DNA from: Arthrobacter sp. Leaf337
GTDB taxonomy: Bacteria > Actinomycetota > Actinomycetes > Actinomycetales > Micrococcaceae
Reading direction: 5' to 3'
Length of the DNA: 64,000 bases
NCBI RefSeq assembly: GCF_001423745.1
Contig: NZ_LMPC01000002.1
Span: 182,288 to 246,287 of the forward strand
Positions 61,400-64,000 of this stretch are shown here, piece by piece (the stretch's first letter is position 1; the number at the start of each line of letters is the position of its first letter). Under the pieces are notes generated by a model. It saw only the letters and a list, made by a program, of their open reading frames with translations. It did not search any database and was not told where the DNA came from. A program made the position numbers and the translations under genes.

Positions 61400-62626
61400 G
61401 TGTTCAGGATCGTGAAAATGCTTGTTTCGGGGCTGGTGATGGGACTGGGCCTCAGCCTGGCGGCCATCCAGCCCGTCCAGGCAGCACCGGCTGCGGCCCA
61501 GGTGTACCTGAACCCGAATACCGGGCCCGTCGGCTCGGCGGTGACAGTCAGCGGAACCGGGTTCAAGGCGTCCACCACGGGAACCGTGATCGTTGGCTCC
61601 ACCACGTTTTCGTTCAAGACTGCGGCATCCGGTACCTTCAGCGCCTCAATCACCATCCCCGCGGCGGTTGCCGGACCGTTGACCATCACGGCGAAAACCT
61701 CCTCCATTAAGTCCTCTTCTGTGTTTACCGTGACTTCTTCCGCCCCCGCGATCCCTCCGATCAGCACGGCGGCGCTCCGCTTTGGGGCGGCCACGCCGGG
61801 CGGCCCGCTGGCTGGTGCCGAGCTGGATGAAGTGGCGCGGATTTCGGGGGAGAGTCCGTCCACCGTGCTGTTCTACGAGGACTTCCAGCAACCCCCGCCC
61901 CTCGCGGAGATGAATGCAGTGCGGGCACGCGGAGCCGTCCCCTTGATCACGTGGGAACCCTGGGCGTGGGGCGGCGGCCTGACGCAGCCCGCGTACGCCC
62001 TGGACAGGATCGCCGCGGGCGACTTTGATGCCTACATAACGCAGTGGGGGCAGGCGCTGGCGTCCTGGGGCCAGCCGGTCCAGCTCCGGTTCGCCCACGA
62101 GATGAACGGCAACTGGTACCCGTGGGCGGAGGGTGTGAACGGCAACCAGCCCGGCGACTACGTACAGGCGTGGCGGCATGTGCACGACGTCGTTGCAGCA
62201 ACCGGCGCCAGCAACGTGGCCTGGGTTTGGAGCCCGAACGTTCCGTATTTTGGTTCCACTGATCTTGCCGGGCTGTTCCCGGGCGCCGCCTACGTGAACG
62301 TTGTTGCACTCGACGGATATAACTGGGGAACCTCGGCGTCGTGGAGTAGTTGGATGTCGCCGCAGGATCTATTTGCGCCCGGCATAGCGCAATTGCGGAC
62401 ACTTGCGCCCGGGCTCCCGATCCTGATCGCCGAGACCGCGTCTGCCGAGGCCGGCGGTTCCAAAGCGCAGTGGAATACGGATCTGGTGAGCTACCTCGCA
62501 GCCCAGCCGGACGTGGTGGGCTTCGTCTGGTTCCATCTGCAGAAGGAAACGGACTGGCGCATCAACAGCAGTGACACGTCGGCGGCAGCGTTCAACGCTG
62601 CATTGGCGGCCCGCCGCGCGTCGTAG
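61400..62626 (+). CDS. Secreted GH26-like glycoside hydrolase with IPT domain
   Basis: The protein has about 408 residues. A signal peptide ends near VQA|APAA. A first domain (about 30-115) has the IPT/TIG-like NTGPVGSAVTVSGTGFKAS. The catalytic barrel shows the GH26 acid/base motif LRFAHEMNGNWYPW and a probable nucleophile Glu in ILIAETASAE, with VAWVWSPN between. GH26 enzymes cut mannans or related beta-glucans. GTG at 61400 with GGGGA before it is preferred; GTG 61337 and GTG 61412 are alternatives. Confidence 0.83.
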   Translation: MFRIVKMLVSGLVMGLGLSLAAIQPVQAAPAAAQVYLNPNTGPVGSAVTVSGTGFKASTTGTVIVGSTTFSFKTAASGTFSASITIPAAVAGPLTITAKTSSIKSSSVFTVTSSAPAIPPISTAALRFGAATPGGPLAGAELDEVARISGESPSTVLFYEDFQQPPPLAEMNAVRARGAVPLITWEPWAWGGGLTQPAYALDRIAAGDFDAYITQWGQALASWGQPVQLRFAHEMNGNWYPWAEGVNGNQPGDYVQAWRHVHDVVAATGASNVAWVWSPNVPYFGSTDLAGLFPGAAYVNVVALDGYNWGTSASWSSWMSPQDLFAPGIAQLRTLAPGLPILIAETASAEAGGSKAQWNTDLVSYLAAQPDVVGFVWFHLQKETDWRINSSDTSAAAFNAALAARRAS

Positions 62627-62656
62627 TCCGGTTGCTGGGGCGGAGTACGGCCCGCG

Positions 62657-63076
62657 TCAGGCGAGGAACTGCTCCAGCTGTTCTTCCAAGGCAGAGGCGT
62701 CCTTGAGCTCGCACTCCCAAACAGTGAGTACTTTCCAGCCGGAAGCTTCCAAGAGCCGGCGCTGTTCGGCGTCGCGGTTCCTGGTGCGGGTTCGTTTCGC
62801 CTCCCAGAACTCCGCGTTTGCCTTGGGAGCGTGCTGCCCGGCCTTGCAGTCGTGGAAATGCCAGAAGCAGCCGTTGACAAAGATGACCTTGTGCCGTCCC
62901 GCGAACACCAGATCAGGATTGCCCGGGAGTTTGCCGCCGCGGGCGCTGCCGTGCAACCGGTATCGGTAGCCCTTGGCATGCAGCAGGCTCCGCACGAGCA
63001 GCTCCGGCTTGGTGTTCTTGCCCCGGATCCTGGACATGTTCCAGCTGCGCCGTTCGGGAGTCAGCTGGTCAGCCAT
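62657..63076 (-). CDS. vsr: Very short patch repair endonuclease
   Basis: The protein has 139 residues. MSRIRGKNTKPELLVRSLLHAKG, YRYRLHGSARGGKLPGNPDLVF (catalytic Asp) and VIFVNGCFWHFHDC (His, zinc-site residues) are all typical of Vsr. It nicks DNA at T:G mismatches arising from deaminated 5-methylcytosine. Usually it sits by a cytosine methyltransferase, but none is seen in this window. Confidence 0.93.
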   Translation of the reverse strand: MADQLTPERRSWNMSRIRGKNTKPELLVRSLLHAKGYRYRLHGSARGGKLPGNPDLVFAGRHKVIFVNGCFWHFHDCKAGQHAPKANAEFWEAKRTRTRNRDAEQRRLLEASGWKVLTVWECELKDASALEEQLEQFLA

Positions 63077-63102
63077 GAATTAAGTCTAGGCGGCCGCAGT
63101 CC

Positions 63103-63537
63103 CTAGATTTCGCGCTCCGGATGTTCCCCGAACTGGAAGTGCCGTCCGCTGACGGAAACTGGTTCGATCTCGACGTAGAAGTCCTTCAGCGTGGGCACCC
63201 AGGGCTTCAAGCCGAGCGATTCCGCCACCGCGATGTCGGCTGACTGGTCGAGGACCCGCGCTGTTCCGCGAAGCACCACGGACCAGGCCTCATCTGACAT
63301 GATGCCGTCTGTCTCAAAGAGGACTTTAGCGTTGATGGTCAGCTCTGCAAGCTTGTTTCCCGGAGCTGTCCGGAGATACAGTTTGCGGTTGCCCACGGCG
63401 TAGTTGACCGGGAAGATATCCGGTTCGCCGCTCACAGTCACGACCAGCCGGCCGTGTTTGGTGCCCTCCAGGAGCTTCCACGACTGGTCATCGTCAAGGT
63501 TCAGAATGGGTTTGCCGTCTTCGTGTGTGAACATCAT
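63103..63537 (-). CDS. Pyridoxamine 5'-phosphate oxidase-family protein
   Basis: The protein has 144 residues. The split-barrel flavin-binding fold is indicated by WKLLEGTKHGRLVVTVSGEPDIFPVNYAV, LYLRTAPGNKLAEL and AWSVVLRGTARVLD. Members bind FMN, F420 or haem; the cofactor here is uncertain. Two ATG codons at the start (63537 and 63534) are equally possible. Confidence 0.87.
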   Translation of the reverse strand: MMFTHEDGKPILNLDDDQSWKLLEGTKHGRLVVTVSGEPDIFPVNYAVGNRKLYLRTAPGNKLAELTINAKVLFETDGIMSDEAWSVVLRGTARVLDQSADIAVAESLGLKPWVPTLKDFYVEIEPVSVSGRHFQFGEHPEREI

Positions 63538-63578
63538 GAGCCTTATTGTTCAGCCGGCGGCGGGCAAAGGCCAGTGTC

Positions 63579-63848
63579 TTAAGCACGCATTCTCGTTTCG
63601 GTGACACCGTGCCGGGAGCATTCGGCGCTCCAGCCGAGCGGTGTCACCTGGACCTTCATGCGGCGCCGGCAGGCGCCGCAGTACCGCGGCGGCTCCAGCG
63701 TGAGTTGCTCGCCGCAGCGGAGGTGAACTCCCGACGGCGGACCGTCACCGCCGTCGGACGGCTCGCCGCAGTGGCCGCAAAACTTAGCGGTGGCTGCGTC
63801 TGTCGGGTTGCCGGCGGTTGAGCGGCCGGTGGATGAAACCCTGTTCAT
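63579..63848 (-). CDS. bsaP: Biotin synthase auxiliary protein
   Basis: The protein has 89 residues with six cysteines, including FCGHCGE (24, 27), Cys45, YCGACRRR (57, 60) and Cys77. Its start ATG overlaps the bioB stop (ATGA). In mycobacteria and related actinobacteria a small cysteine-rich protein encoded beside bioB is reported to support BioB activity through an Fe-S cluster. The position and cysteine pattern here fit that protein. Confidence 0.82.
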   Translation of the reverse strand: MNRVSSTGRSTAGNPTDAATAKFCGHCGEPSDGGDGPPSGVHLRCGEQLTLEPPRYCGACRRRMKVQVTPLGWSAECSRHGVTETRMRA

Positions 63849-64000
63849 AGTGTCTTCTGGAGTTCTTTGATGGGCATGTTCAGCTCGACGAGGAGGTTGA
63901 GGTCGGCGGTGGCGGGGCGGCCGAGGGTGGTGAGGTAGTTGCCGACGATGACGGCGTTGATACCGCCCATGAGGCCTTCGCGGGTGCCGAGGTCGCCGAG
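63845..64000 (-). CDS. bioB: Biotin synthase, 3' end only
   Basis: Only the last 51 residues are in the window. They include [20 protein letters not shown] and [13 protein letters not shown], characteristic of the C-terminal end of BioB, which inserts sulfur into dethiobiotin. The radical-SAM CxxxCxxC motif lies outside the window. It overlaps bsaP by four bases and continues beyond 64000. Confidence 0.92.
   Translation of the reverse strand, partial: LGDLGTREGLMGGINAVIVGNYLTTLGRPATADLNLLVELNMPIKELQKTL

Noticed and set aside
1..64000. CRISPR array, tRNA, rRNA, insertion sequence or prophage
   Set aside because: I saw no spaced direct repeats, no cloverleaf with conserved T-loop, no rRNA segments and no transposase or phage proteins.

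Overview
The window is about 64 kb of GC-rich actinobacterial chromosome. Gene content and style (GTG/TTG starts, tight overlaps, AGGAGG-like ribosome sites, inositol genes in the Corynebacterium/Arthrobacter arrangement, BsaP next to BioB, a PspC protein) fit Micrococcaceae, most likely Arthrobacter or Pseudarthrobacter. That placement is inferred from protein content; no rRNA is present. I saw no tRNA, rRNA, CRISPR array, insertion sequence or phage module.

Layout. 0-3.6 kb: end of a glycosyltransferase, a small lipoprotein, and succinyl-CoA synthetase (sucCD). 3.7-5.1 kb: ArsR regulator with two SRPBCC proteins. 5.3-26.2 kb: a large myo-inositol catabolic region. It holds a tautomerase, iolC, a Cgl0158-type aldolase, iolD, mmsA/iolA, iolE, iolG, iolH, an MFS inositol-type transporter, an inserted MarR/MFS pair, an ABC sugar importer, two more IolG-like dehydrogenases, and a facing glutamine amidotransferase-gntR-iolB unit. 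A 20-bp palindrome built on TGTCxxGACA lies before the tautomerase, iolC, the ABC importer and, in weaker form, gntR, and so links these units into one probable IolR-type regulon. 26.2-31.0 kb: an SRPBCC protein, an FCD-type GntR regulator with its MFS/SDR target operon, and a LOG-family protein. 31.0-33.7 kb: a membrane-anchored matrixin-type metalloprotease translationally coupled to a VIT1/ferritin-like protein.

33.8-46.1 kb is a nitrogen and amine region: a sodium:solute symporter divergent from an XRE-cupin regulator, a large APC permease, amt-glnK, an agmatinase-family ureohydrolase overlapping a ThDP decarboxylase, and a MarR regulator with a DHA2 exporter that carries a coiled-coil tail. 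46.2-48.0 kb encodes a sortase and its likely substrate, a surface protein with two CHATG modules. 48.4-53.3 kb: an asymmetric heterodimeric ABC exporter, a thioesterase and small membrane proteins. 53.5-57.4 kb: a type IV McrBC restriction system. 57.4-62.6 kb: a TetR regulator with a clear operator, a histidine kinase/response regulator pair, a degenerate HPt protein and a secreted GH26-like hydrolase. 62.6-64 kb: Vsr, an FMN-binding-type protein, bsaP and the 3' end of bioB.

The most notable points are the inositol regulon operators, including one before a tautomerase not normally counted as an inositol gene; two opposed copies of a conserved palindromic repeat; a sortase without an arginine after its catalytic cysteine, paired with a CHATG-module protein; an HPt domain that has lost its phospho-histidine; and an agmatinase/ThDP-enzyme pair that may form an arginine-derived guanidino pathway.
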